Positions 54,400 to 64,000 of a stretch of 64,000 nucleotides of DNA are shown here, in pieces (position 1 is the stretch's first letter; every line of letters starts with the position of its first letter). The position numbers and the translations under genes are program-made. Origin of the DNA: Nephrocerus scutellatus. Taxonomy: Eukaryota; Arthropoda; Insecta; Diptera; Pipunculidae. Below the pieces are notes generated by a model. It saw nothing but the letters and a program-made list of their open reading frames with translations, did no database searches and was not told the DNA's origin. The stretch is taken from positions 28,983,777-29,047,776 of the forward strand of contig OX352761.1 of assembly GCA_947095585.1 (NCBI GenBank), in the 5' to 3' direction.

Positions 54400-57146
54400 A
54401 TTATATTTCGCCTTCCCTCTGCAATTTTGCTTCATCTTCTGTTGTCCGTTTCCATGTCTTGCTAAGAAGTCCAACTCGGCGGCTTCGTTGTGGATTCCAG
54501 TCGAGCGCTAGTTTCATAATATTGTCCGCTTGCTTTCTCAAAGTGTGGCCAATCCAGCTTCATTTTCGTCGTCTGATGGCGATCGCGATTGCTTCTTGCT
54601 GCGTTACTCTCCACAAGTCTTGATTGGTGATAATGTCCGGCCATCTTATCTTGGTATCCGTCTTAAGCACTTGTTGACGAAGACTTGGAGACGCGTAGAT
54701 CTGAATATCGTTAGCTTCAGATTCCGGGAGATTTGCGAGAAGTTCCCGATAATATATAGCATACTATAGGAGTGTCGCGCCTTGTTTACACGAGAGCACA
54801 CATCAGAGTCCAGCTGCCCAATTAACAAAACTTATCGACTTCCTCTATCTTGTGTTCGTCAATCGAGAGATCAGAAGTTCCACTAACATTAACGCGAAGT
54901 AGTTTTGTTTTTGACACGTTAATTTTTAAACCCATTTTTTTAGCGTGGAAATCTAGTGAGCCACCTAGCGATTGTGATAGGAGACATATATCAGCGGCAT
55001 AGTCTAGGTCTTCTAGGCGGTGAAAAAGATTCCATGGCAAACCCGATGGCGTGCTGGTTACTATTTTCATCACCCAGTCGATGACAATTGTGAAAAGCAA
55101 TGGTGAGAGGGTGCAACCTGCTTGACTTCTGAGTAGATGTTTAAAGGTGAGCCAAGATGACCATTATGAATGACGCGGCATGCTAAATTGCAGTACAGCT
55201 CCGTTATGCTGGTAATGAGTTTTTCCGGAACACCATAGCTAGACAAAATCTGCCACATCATGTTTCGGCCCACGCTATCAAAAGCGCGTTTAAAATCTAA
55301 AAAACCATATATAGAGGAGAGCTATACTCATCTGAATGTTCAATGATTATGCGCAGAGTATTAATTTGATCAGTACAAGAACGGTTTGAGCGGAATCCTG
55401 CTTTTTTTCATTTTTTCAAAATTGGCTCTACCGCATTCCGTAAGCGCCTAGCTATTTTAGAGGAGATCACTTTGTTTATGGTGTTTCAAATTCCCAGATA
55501 CCTTGATATATCGCATGCAATGTTCGCGAAGTTAGCTCGACGTCGGCTTGAAGGAGTTTTGCGTAGATGTTGTCATTGCCTGCTGATTGACCTGATTGCA
55601 GTGAACGAATTGTTGTCCTTATCTCATCCGACGAAGGAGAAGCGACGCTGATCTTAAGTAGCCTATTATAGTGCATATGTGGGTTGATGGACGTACCTGG
55701 CGTAGTAAAATTCAAAACATTTTTAAAATGTTCTGTCCAGCTGGTTAGTTGTTGTTTCTCCATAAGGATCAAAGAGCCGTCTATTGCCTTAACAGGGAAG
55801 TTGATGTGGTGTTTCTTGTTGGCGAGCTTACGAGTGAGTTGGAAGACTGTGCTCCATTGTCTACTATCAGCGACTTGCTCTGCTTGTGTTGCGATGTCGC
55901 TTAGCCATGCTCGTTTGTCGTTCCGAACTGAACGGTGAACTTGCCAGTCCAGATATCTAAACTTCCGCGCTAAGGCGCTTCGCTCGGCACCCGAGGCCGC
56001 GTTTAACTCTTCTTTGATGGATTAGCGTTCACGAATGGTGTTCCATGTGCTATCTGATATCCATTCTTTTCTAGTTTTGTCGGGATAACAAAAAATGGTT
56101 GAGACTGCTTCCGTATACGCATTTACTGTTTCCCATTGGACTCTAGGGTTTGAGGCTGCATCTCCGAGAGAGACTTTTGTAGGCGGGATACGTATTGCAG
56201 TTTTACAGCTGGGTCTTTCAGTGCTGCTACAGCTGGCTTTCTCGTTGTTTGACTTCGTGTGGTTGAGCGGACCGCGAGCTTCAATCGCATACTGCTAACC
56301 ACAAGGTGGTGCTCGCTGTAGACGTCGTCGGCTGCTCTTCGGGTTCTAACGTCCAGCGACAATAATCGACACTTGCGGCTTATAGCGATGTGATAAATCT
56401 GGTTGTTGTACATGTGATTAGGAGAGGTCCAGGGGGCTTTGTGGATGTTTTTGTGGGGAAAAATTCTGCCTCCAATGATTAGGTTGCGATCAGAACATAG
56501 ATCAGCAAACCTGTCATTCATAGAACCAAGGCCATGCTTTCCCATGACATGTTCCCAATCACCGTTGTCTTTGCCTACCTTTGCGTTAAGGTCACCCAGC
56601 AAAATAACAATGTCACTCTTCCGCAGTTGATCTAATGAATTTTTTAGACGCAAGTGAAACGTGTCTTTTTCTTCAGAGGTGGCTTGTTCCTTTGGTGTGT
56701 TAACTTGAACAAACACGACCTATCGAACAGCAGATTTAAATCTTGCAATAATAATTCTATCGGATATTAATTGGCAGTCTTGTAACGATCTTCTCGCGGC
56801 CTTAGAGAGTAGAAATCCCACTCCATTCGCATGGTGTTCTCATGCAGGCTCACCGGAAAAAATTAGAAACTCGCCGGTAGATGTTCGTTTTTCCCCATCT
56901 CAACCCACTAAGACCAAGAATCTCTAGATGGTATTTACGCAATTCTTCTGTTAATTGTGCAAGCGTTATTGTCCTTACGAGCGTGCGAATGTTCCAAGTT
57001 CCAAAAACGTGTCCCTTTCCGTGGTCCAAAGGTCATGTATCCGAGGCTCGTATTAGTGTTAAGAAGCAATTTATTTCAGTTGAGTGGTGATTGGCCAACC
57101 GCAACCTAGGTCGACATGAAGTGCTGCCGATCAAGGCAAGTTCCCT
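54400..57146 (-). mobile_element. RTE-like retrotransposon, family R-B copy 2 (longest)
   Basis: Nearly the whole coding region is represented, in several frames. The endonuclease is open for 197 codons from 56716: SDIVILLGDLNAKVGKDNGD, RADLC-like LCSDRNLIIGGRIFPHKN, APWTSPNHMYNNQIYHIAIS and SEHHLVVSSMRLKL (the SDHH position has changed to SEHH). RT: SLQSGQSAGNDNIYAKLLQA (about 55610), MGRNMMWQILSSYGVPEKLI (55273), then LEDLDYAADICLLSQSL with the catalytic YADD changed to YAAD (about 54995). The C-terminal region follows to about 54470 (WPDIITNQDLWR, RRRKW, ALDWNPQ). Copy 1 at 5830 shares the leader but carries large deletions. Dead, but informative for the family. Confidence 0.87.
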
Positions 57147-57163
57147 TCCTGAATGAAGCTTAA

Positions 57164-57520
57164 TGCCTAAAACACAAACACGCTTCAGCTTCGGCTTCGC
57201 CTGACGTTTACGAGTTTAGCCACACGATTTCAATGCTTCCTATCACAATATAGCTTCGGCTTCAACGTTTCGTTTGGCAGTCGTAAAGAAAATCGTAATG
57301 CTACGTAACGAAGCTACAAACGGAAGCTCTAGTTCAAAATGCTGAACATTTGCTTTGCCTGACAGCTCAACAGCTGTGAAAAACCACAACAAACAAAATT
57401 ATTTTGTGCGGGAAAATTAGTTATATGAGAAATCTCATTCAAAGCAAATTCAAAGCAAATTCAAAGCGGTTGCTCTTAACGCAACGAAGCCGAAGCTGAA
57501 GCGTGTTTGTGTTTCAGGCA
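57164..57520 (+). mobile_element. Harbinger/Tourist-type MITE with TAA target duplication
   Basis: This is a 357 bp noncoding element with terminal inverted repeats of about 36 bp: TGCCTAAAACACAAACACGC then TTCAGCTTCGGCTTCG at left, the same (one A/G change) inverted at right. It is flanked by TAA on both sides (57161-57163 and 57521-57523), the 3-bp duplication typical of PIF/Harbinger elements. AGCTTCGGCTTC is repeated inside (57243). It sits just outside the 5' end of R-B copy 2. Confidence 0.85.
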
Positions 57521-57523
57521 TAA

Positions 57524-58714
57524 GTTTCTAAACTTTAAAATTATAATATTCTTTGGTCACTATATTATACAGCAGCATTGTTTTTGGTTGATGTGCAATG
57601 TACTGGTACAATATTTTATTACAAAAAAAAGTAGCTTTTACGCCCACCATCAGCGTATATCTAATGAACGCCTTCGGTAGATATTGCACCGACTGACACA
57701 TTACCACAGTGCCTTGCCATTGATGGGTATCTTATGTCGTACAACCGCATTTAAAATCTACTTTCAGTCATTCATACTAATAAATATACATATAACGGAA
57801 CATATTTATAATTAAAAAAATACAAGTATATGTGCTCTGCTGGTGGAGGAAATGCTTGCCGAACCGCCTGACGGAAAGGCAGTCACAATTCCTTCTGGCC
57901 GTATAATCAATGAAATGTTGTCGACAGTTCTTCTACGCTACCCACAACCAACTATGTATTGTCACATGTGTGATGTTGAAATATCGTCACTAGAACAACA
58001 GCCCCAGGCAAAGAACAGTCAAATGGGAAATAATGCAAAGTAGGATATCGCGATTTCTATTAGAATAATATTTCAGTATTCATATTGTCTGTATTGTTTG
58101 CGGATTCTACTGTTCCACTTTGGATAATACTCATATAATGGACTAATGTGATGCATTGGTACCTTTTGCCTACTCACGATATACGAGTCAGTTATATGAA
58201 TCTGCCTAGCGGTCTACAACTTTATATTTATATATATATTTATATATATAATAAAATAGAGAATTTATGTGTTTGTTTGTATGTCGTTGTGTCTAATTAA
58301 CTCTGGAGCACCTTGACCAATTTCAACTAAACTTGGTATACATATTATTTACAATATGGAATCAAATACTGAGGCTGAGTGGCAACACTTTTTCTGGACA
58401 GGAGTCAGCTGGCAGCCGACGGTCGATTGAGAAAAAGTGGGCGCATGCAACTACTCATGCGCCTCACGTTTTCATTTTAAATCTTACAAGTATAATTTCA
58501 TAGCTATACTAAAAATGCACAACTAAAAATTTTCAAACCTATCTGCATGGGGAGAGGAGTCTAGGATAAATTATTTTATTCTTTTTAGTGCGTTTTAAAT
58601 TAAAAATGTTTATTTAAATAAATATTTTATACTAAGAACTCATTATTTAAAATAAAAAATCAAGAAATCCCTAAAATTACATATCTTAGGATCTTATCTG
58701 TTCATTGGATTCTA
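57524..58714. other. Noncoding stretch with one short open frame
   Basis: A plus-strand frame from ATG 57852 to 58043 (MLAEPPDGKAVTIPSGRIIN...) has a reasonable amino-acid composition but no recognised domain. It could be an exon or chance. A TATATTTATATATATA patch followed by TAGAGAATTTATGTGTTTGT at about 58210-58290 resembles the start of Helitron-like or other repeats, but no end could be defined. Confidence 0.35.
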
Positions 58715-58853
58715 GGCCAATTCCACTAGCACAATTCCACTAGACACAATTCCACTGGACACAATTCAACTGGCACAATTCAACTTGGCACAATTCCACT
58801 GGGCACAATTTAACTTGGCACAATTCCACTTGCACAGTTTAACTTTTCGCGCG
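58715..58853 (+). repeat. Minisatellite, 14-15 bp unit
   Basis: Nine consecutive units of the form CACAATTCCACTGGA / CACAATTCAACTTGG occur with small variations. It is noncoding. Confidence 0.9.
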
Positions 58854-59089
58854 CGATTTACCAGCCTAAATGCGTTTGATTATCAAAGACTAAAATTATG
58901 CAAGTTTAATTCGTTTAATTATAACAAAAGTAAACTAAAGAAAGAATACGAAAGAATATGATCAATATTTAGCTGTTTTGCCCTTTTAGTAATGTGGTAG
59001 ATTATCGGTATATTACGCGAGTCCGATAAGTAGCCCATTTCATCTATATACAAGATTGCCTCAATTGGAATATATTGGCTCATTATTGT

Positions 59090-59580
59090 ATTTCTAGGTA
59101 TTGAGGGTTCGTATGTAGAATGCTGCAGAAATAAGGTAGTTTTCTATGTCCGCTGCCCGAACGAAATTGTTCCTACTAATATCAAGAATGACATTGTCAA
59201 TTCCGGACGCATCCAGAAGTTTTTTGTTTGTTATATAATGTCTGTTAGTTGGATCGTTCGCTTTTATACATACGCATAAATGCTTAAGGCATTTCCTCTC
59301 AAATACGCGGATTTTTTCCATATGTGGCATATATTCTACTATATGTACAAACGTCGAAATTGGTCTCACACACGCCTGGTAGCGAATGATCTTGACATCA
59401 TTTTGAAGACAGTGTGAGTAGAAAGTGACATAATTGCGGCTTTTGCTTTTATTAGGCCACATTTTTGATATCATAAATGACGCAAATCTGTCGGATATAA
59501 TGGCTGTGTTTTTTTTTGATAAATTAACTGTCAGAATTGATATCTGTGTTTTTTTTTTCATTCTCCAAGAAATGTTTTTT
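59090..59580 (-). mobile_element. Family U retroelement C-terminal fragment
   Basis: A minus-strand open frame of 155 codons reads QACVRPISTFVHIVEYMPHM, EKIRVFERKCLKHLCVCIKA and NRHYITNKKLLDASGIDNVI, then DISRNNFVRAADIENYLISA. The RVFERKCLK...YxxNxxLxD...IxRxxF pattern matches the C-terminus of the element at 30640-31004 (VLERKCLRACLG). Truncated at both sides. Confidence 0.75.
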
Positions 59581-60163
59581 TCTTTGAGCCTCTTTTTTTA
59601 AGCATTTCCGATAATTCTCGGATGTGATCTTTTTACTCTGAAAAAATATACAGAACATTTTTTGACAGCTGTAGTTGTTTGTTTTTCTTAAAAACATGGG
59701 ACATGTCGACTGATATGGAGAGAAATAAAACTTTTCGCTGATACTAAAAAAAACACAGCAGATAATTTTTTAATTTGACAGGTCTGATAAGAAAAAAAAA
59801 TTATCGGATTTATCAGATATTTCCGAAATCCGATTTATTCGACATAAAAAAAAACAAGGCCAATATCTGCCTCGTTTCTTTTTTCGTTTGTTACTATGCT
59901 TTTTTGTTATAAGGAGAATGAGGAAAATAAGGGTGAGTTCTACATCTCCCTATCTTCTACTTCTACTACGCTTTGTCCATTTACTACAGGTGTTATGCAT
60001 CAAGACATCATGTTCTTGTGTGTGAGTCAGCAATAAAGGAATGCAAGCTATCGTTATCGGCTAAATTCTATGTACCATTCACGTGCGGCAATAGCAATCT
60101 TCTAGACGATGAAAAAGAAGAATTCTCCGAACTAGTTGAACCGGAATTATGTAGAAAATAAAC
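59581..60163. other. Spacer, nothing recognised
   Basis: AT-rich with many poly(A)/poly(T) tracts. A plus-strand open frame at 59973-60161 has no recognised domain. Confidence 0.35.
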
Positions 60164-60357
60164 CAAAACCTTCTCTATAGAAAGCCCAACTGTTCCGATC
60201 GTACACAGAAACATGCTTAGATTTAGACCAAACGTATTTGTATTAGTAATCAACTAAAGGGCAAAATCCATATAAAATTTTTCTGTTTCCCACTACCACA
60301 TCTTACGTTTCTCGCTCTTTGCGACTATTTATTTTTTGTACACTGTATTCACATTCC
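60164..60357 (+). mobile_element. MITE-A, right end lost
   Basis: CAAAACCTTCTCTATAGAAA then GCCCAACTGTTCCGATCGTA; nearly identical to the 15854 copy through TTTGTACACTGTATTCACAT. It is cut at about 60357 exactly where the satellite element's AAAACAACCCATAAAAATTA end begins. Confidence 0.8.
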
Positions 60358-60455
60358 AATAAAAACAACCCATAAAAATTAAAATTTTTCATCTAAATTC
60401 TCTAATCGCAGAAATTGATATGGGAGCCCCTCGATCCTGGGCCATTTTTTTTATT
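60358..60455 (+). repeat. Left end of a satellite-type TIR element
   Basis: AAAACAACCCATAAAAATTA, AAATTTTTCATCTAAATTC and TCTAATCGCAGAAATTG match the ends of the structure at 20362/23148. No matching right end was found nearby. Confidence 0.65.
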
Positions 60456-60920
60456 GTAGAAGAAAATCATCGAAACAAACATTTGACATCAGATGTTAAA
60501 ATTGAAAAAGCTCAGATCATTTTATTCTGAGCACTTAGAGCACGCTCATACTCTGAGCAAATAAGAAACACGAACATTTATCTTGAGAACTCTTTGACTG
60601 CTCTGAACTAATTTATGAAAACGCCAAATGACAGAATATTGTGAAAACTTGTTGTTCTATCTGTAAGTTGATATCGACAACAAAAAAAACGACATCAATA
60701 AAAATACAATTCAGTATATAATAAAAATGTAAGTTGAAGTAAGCATAAAACATGTATGTCTCGTTTCATTTGCTGGGTTCATTTGTGCGTGCGCTAAGAT
60801 TTCTCTCTCTCTTTCTCCACCACCACCAAAACCATGCAGCGCAGCCGACTGCGCAGCACTCACCGCACACAGTCCATAAAGGGCGACGAATATCTGATGC
60901 CAGTACAGATATTTAAAAAA
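60456..60920. other. Spacer, nothing recognised
   Basis: Contains a CT-rich run (TTTCTCTCTCTCTTTCTCC near 60800). No gene is supported. Confidence 0.4.
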
Positions 60921-61404
60921 TGTATAAGGGCCTTGCGGCCGAACCCGGGACCCGATCACTACCAAATTTTCGAAAAAGTATTGTTTATTGGGTATACACA
61001 TGTGTGTAAAATTTGAAGAAAATCGGGTAAATTTTTTAAAATTTTTGTTTGGGAGCCCCCCGACCCCGCAGCCCGAGGGGCCTCAAAATTTAATACAAAG
61101 TGTTGTCTCCGGAAATACGCATGTGTGCAAAATTTCAATAAAATCGGGCCATGGGAAGTGGGTTAAAAATTGATCGCAAGAATCCACGACAGACGACCGA
61201 CCGACGACCGACCGACGACCGACCGACGACCGACCGACGACCGACCGACGACCGACCGACGACCGACCGACGACCGACCGACGACCCACGGGCAAGTGAA
61301 GTTAATATAGAGAATTTAAAAAAAACACAGACGCGTTTTTACAAAAGTGTTGTCCATCGGAGATACACATGTAAATTAAATTTGAAGAAAATCGGGTAAA
61401 TTTT
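60921..61404 (-). repeat. Satellite-family block, inverse orientation
   Basis: Monomers GAAGAAAATCGGGTAAATTT and AATAAAATCGGGCCATGGGA are followed by TTGATCGCAAGAATCCACGA, the 11-bp minisatellite, then CACGGGCAAGTGAAGTTAAT and TATAGAGAATT (about 61286-61317), and one further monomer to about 61404. Confidence 0.75.
61186..61285 (+). repeat. 11-bp GC-rich minisatellite
   Basis: About nine units of CCGACGACCGA lie in the spacer between the satellite monomers and the terminal module. The open frames through it (Asp/Arg/Pro/Thr repeats) are artefacts of the array. Confidence 0.9.
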
Positions 61405-62040
61405 GTAAAAAAAAAAGAGGAATAAGAAGAATAAGAAGAATGCGAAGAATAAGAGGAATAAGATAATAAGAAGAATAAGAAGAATAAGAATAATAATAAG
61501 AATATAAAGAATAAGAAGAATAAGAAGAATTTAAAGAATAAGAAGAATATAAAGAATAAGGTAATAAGAAGAATAAGAAGAATAAAAAGAATAAGAAGAA
61601 TAAAAAGAATAAGAAGAATAAAAAGAATAAGAAGAATAAGAAGAATAAAAAAAATAAGAAGAATTAAAAGAATAAGAGGAATAAGAGGAATAAGAAGAAT
61701 AAGAGAATAAGAAGAATAAAAAGAATAAGAAGAATAAGGAGAATGAGAAGAATAAGAACAATAAGAAGAATAAGAGGAATAAGATGGATAAGAAGAATAA
61801 GAAGAATAAGAAGAATAAGAAGAATAAGAAGAATAAGAAGAATAAGAAGAATAAGAAGAATAAGAAGAATAAGAAGAATAAGAGGAATAAGAAGAATAAG
61901 AAGAATAAGAAGAATAAGAGGAATAAGAAGAATAAGAAGAATAAGAAGAATAAGAAGAATAAGAAGAATGAAAAGAATAAGAAGAATAAGAAGAATTAGA
62001 GGAATAAGAAGAATAATAAGAATAATAATAATAATAATTT
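61405..62040 (+). repeat. 9-bp AAGAATAAG minisatellite, about 640 bp
   Basis: A nearly pure purine-rich array of AAGAATAAG with AATAAGAGG and AATAAAAAG variants lies between satellite monomers. Because 9 is a multiple of 3 it stays open in several frames; these are not genes. Confidence 0.95.
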
Positions 62041-62317
62041 TAATAGATAGTGTTGTTATCGGAGATATGCACGTGTGCTATTCCTGGTCTCATCATGATA
62101 ATTCCTTTGTGCAGCATGGTCTCAAATGGTTTTTAACAATAATGGCTGTAATTTTCGTATTGCAAGTTTTGTATTAACTTTATGGCGCTTCACGGAATGA
62201 ATGGCTTGTGATAAAATGATCACAAAAAAAACGTTGACGTTTCTTTACGTTTGATCACACAACCCGTATCGCGTTGAGCATGAAGTGTTGAAAAATGTTA
62301 TCACCTTACAGCTTCAC

Positions 62318-62362
62318 TGATCGGGAATCGACCCCTGTTACACAATTCGCGATCAGTAGCTT
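62318..62362 (-). other. Short tRNA-like piece
   Basis: On the minus strand GCTACTGATCGCGAATTGTG, then AACAGGGGTCGATTCCCGATC, ends in a good B-box/T-arm match (GGTCGATTCCC) in a self-pairing context (GGGGTCGATTCCC). It is too short for a tRNA and is possibly a SINE head fragment. Confidence 0.3.
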
Positions 62363-62745
62363 AGAAAGAAAGCAGCCTGAGAGAAGAATCTTATCCGTAA
62401 ACTAGGAGAGTATAGACCTCTTAGAAAGAGGAAACTCCTAAGTATGCCCTAAATATTGGGAAGGACTTTGTAATGACGAGATCTAAGAGCGTTACTGCGA
62501 TGTTTACTAGGCAAATCAATCTCGGTATGCTCCGGTGGTATAATACCTACTTCACATGGATGGAGAGCGTCCAGCTTGGAAAGTCTTTTGCGAAAGCCTA
62601 CGCAGGGAGGATGGCGTATACCAGAACACCCAAAAATTTTGGAATGCGAAACTGGTTAACATTGGCTTTAAATCAGGACCGGGTGGCAAAACCATTTGTG
62701 GGAGGTCAAGCCCGGATCTCGGTTGTTGAGTCACATCAATATACT
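62363..62745 (+). mobile_element. RTE-like fragment, family R-A, deleted in the middle
   Basis: AGAAAGCAGCCTGAGAGAAG, matching 45475 onwards, is joined after about 70 bp to the 3' end of R-A: TAATGACGAGATCTAAGAGC, GGATGGCGTATACCAGAACA and CAGGACCGGGTGGCAAAACC, finishing with GTTGTTGAGTCACATCAATA. RT and most of the C-terminus are gone. Confidence 0.75.
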
Positions 62746-62819
62746 AATTGCGCATGTTACGCATGTCACATTTTTTTTAAGATAAGATTAGATATTAGAT
62801 AAGATAGTAAAGCGGAGCT

Positions 62820-63050
62820 TCTCAGCTCGCCATATTGATAATTAAAACACAGTTAAAAGACTGAATTAGCTTAAAAGAATTTAAGTTTTATGAAAAAACT
62901 TTTTCACCTTAAACTACCACATGAATAAAAATTATCTCAAAATTATACCATCGCAAGCCGAGTGCTATACAATTGTTTAAAACCAGTCCCGTCAAATTCT
63001 GACTAGTTTCTACTACTATATACGAATGGACAAACTCACAAACAAACAAA
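62820..63050 (-). repeat. Repeat D, uninterrupted copy
   Basis: Read on the minus strand it contains TTCGTATATAGTAGTAGAAA, TTGCGATGGTATAATTTTGA, TTTAAGCTAATTCAGTC and ATATGGCGAGCTGAGAAGCT, then TTACTATCTTATC, in the same order as 39405-39865 but without the SINE. Confidence 0.75.
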
Positions 63051-63524
63051 CACACGCACGCTGAAAACAAATTTCTTTGCAATTTACACCGGCTTGCAAA
63101 TACCCCAAGAAAAAAAGGTTATTTTGATTTGATCAATCTCAAAGGAATCTTGGAACGATAGGAAGAGAACTTTTAGAAGTTGCTAATGACACTATGGGCT
63201 ACAGCACTAGGCAGATCCACAAATCGCAAGGTTATAAGTTCTATCTCATAAACATACTGTGTCACTCAAGAAACTAGGTTTTTTAAGAAAATAAATTATA
63301 GGATAATTTAAACTCACCCAGTATCGGATCAAAGCGAAGTAATTATAAAATACAAAGAGCTAATACACACAGAGTATATGTGTATTATTATTAATTTATT
63401 TTCGACAGTTGCAAAATAATTCTCAATCGGTTAAAGCAAATAAGAGACGATATTAGATGGGTAGATTCAAGTAAATTATAAGAGATTCTGATACATGTAA
63501 AAAGGTTTCTGGTAGGCTAACGTT
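63051..63524. other. Spacer, nothing recognised
   Basis: AT-rich, with no supported gene or element. Confidence 0.4.
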
Positions 63525-64000
63525 AGCCACCGTTCGTGTTCCATAAATCTTACCGCAAAGGACTTTCCGAGCAGGATCAGCTTCGCTCATGCGAGCTAAG
63601 TGTCCTGCCCACCGGAGCATACCGAGCTTAATTCTCTTCACGATGTCGACATCGCGGTAACGCTCGTAGATCGCGGCTAAGAGGTCAAAATGTATAGTAT
63701 GCTCTTATCGGCTGCTACAGTTGACCCGCGATTGCACAACTTCAAATTCGCGTTCCACTATTTGAATTGAGGGACCATTGTTGGATCTTCTACTCGCAGA
63801 CGTGGCCACCATATGCCTTGTTTTGCTCTCATTTATGTGCAGCTCCAGATTTCGTGCTGCCTGCCGCCGTTATAGATGTTGAATGGGTTTGATAGTGATC
63901 CGGATATTTTTACTTGTCTTATAACATTGGTTATGGTCAACGTGCAGAGTCTTGTCAGTTTATTTGGGATGCCGAATTCTCTCATGGCTTTATAAAGTTC
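63525..64000 (-). mobile_element. RTE-like fragment, family R-A, running off the window
   Basis: CGTGTTCCATAAATCTTACC, TCATGCGAGCTAAGTGTCC and CACGATGTCGACATCGCGGT follow 24377-24500. Internal deletions then join CGCGGCTAAGAGGTCA to the connection region (ACTATTTGAATTGAGGGACC, TGTTGGATCTTCTACTCGCA), ending in the palm-adjacent part at 63880-64000. Broken, and incomplete at the window edge. Confidence 0.82.

Noticed and set aside
61083..61399. Open frames of Arg/Ser/Val/Gly or Asp/Arg/Pro/Thr repeats on both strands
   Set aside because: They are products of the 11-bp minisatellite read in different frames.
61743..62177. Long open frame coding Arg-Arg-Ile or Asn-Lys-Lys repeats
   Set aside because: It is an in-frame reading of the 9-bp minisatellite; no start context, domain or codon pattern of a gene.
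1..64000. CRISPR arrays, prophage, operons or toxin-antitoxin systems
   Set aside because: The window is eukaryotic; the tandem repeats seen lack unique spacers of constant length and no cas-like gene is present.

Overview
The window looks like euchromatic or peri-euchromatic DNA of a higher fly (Diptera, Brachycera). A tephritid-like fruit fly is my best guess. The base composition is AT-rich, and the one well-resolved host gene has short fly-sized introns (57-110 bp) and belongs to the insect DM4/DM12 family. The mobile elements are insect types: rosa-like DD41D mariner, Jockey-like, R1/LOA-like and RTE-like non-LTR retrotransposons, Helitron, MITEs and a tRNA-derived SINE. There are no bacterial operons, no CRISPR array and no complete rRNA gene.

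Layout. 1-2160 is a decayed Jockey-like retroelement (minus). 2561-3865 is an apparently intact mariner. 5830-11911 is a pile of broken non-LTR elements; those at 10330-10970 and 10971-11911 are fused end to end. 12578-12689 holds a candidate host coding exon (minus). 15546-19884 holds scattered copies of two MITE families. 20362-23148 is a TIR-bounded structure filled with about 20 monomers of a ~118 bp satellite, including a nearly perfect 478 bp duplication. 24213-25330 is an RTE-like remnant. 28295-29602 is a second, frameshifted mariner with perfect-looking ends. 29925-32890 is a nest in which a GCGTG-rich tandem-repeat element splits a reverse transcriptase gene. 34130-34998 is the only clear host protein gene (DM4/DM12, four exons). 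35220-46826 is again mostly broken retroelements, plus a SINE nested in a repeat with a clean 9-bp target duplication. 49335-54000 has satellite remnants, an R1/LOA-type 3' end and a Helitron. 54155-57146 has RTE-like remnants, followed by a Harbinger-type MITE. 58715-62040 has minisatellites and more satellite. The right end runs into another RTE-like copy that leaves the window.

Family names used below. R-A: RTE-like family with copies at 8441, 24213, 35220, 45239, 54155, 62363 and 63525. R-B: RTE-like family with 'craniofacial development protein 2-like' endonuclease, at 5830 and 54400. R-C: related fragments at 15671 and 38943. J: Jockey-like fragments at 1, 9881 and 10971. U: non-LTR of unassigned clade at 30640/32651 and 59090. 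MITE-A, MITE-B, repeat D, the ATTCTCTATATTAACTTC satellite family and the GCGTG repeat family are described in their entries.

The genes do not work together as a pathway. Apart from the DM4/DM12 gene, almost everything recognisable is mobile DNA in different stages of decay. Only the mariner at 2561 looks capable of encoding a full-length enzyme. Clade names for retroelements rest on motif recognition by eye and were not checked by a search.
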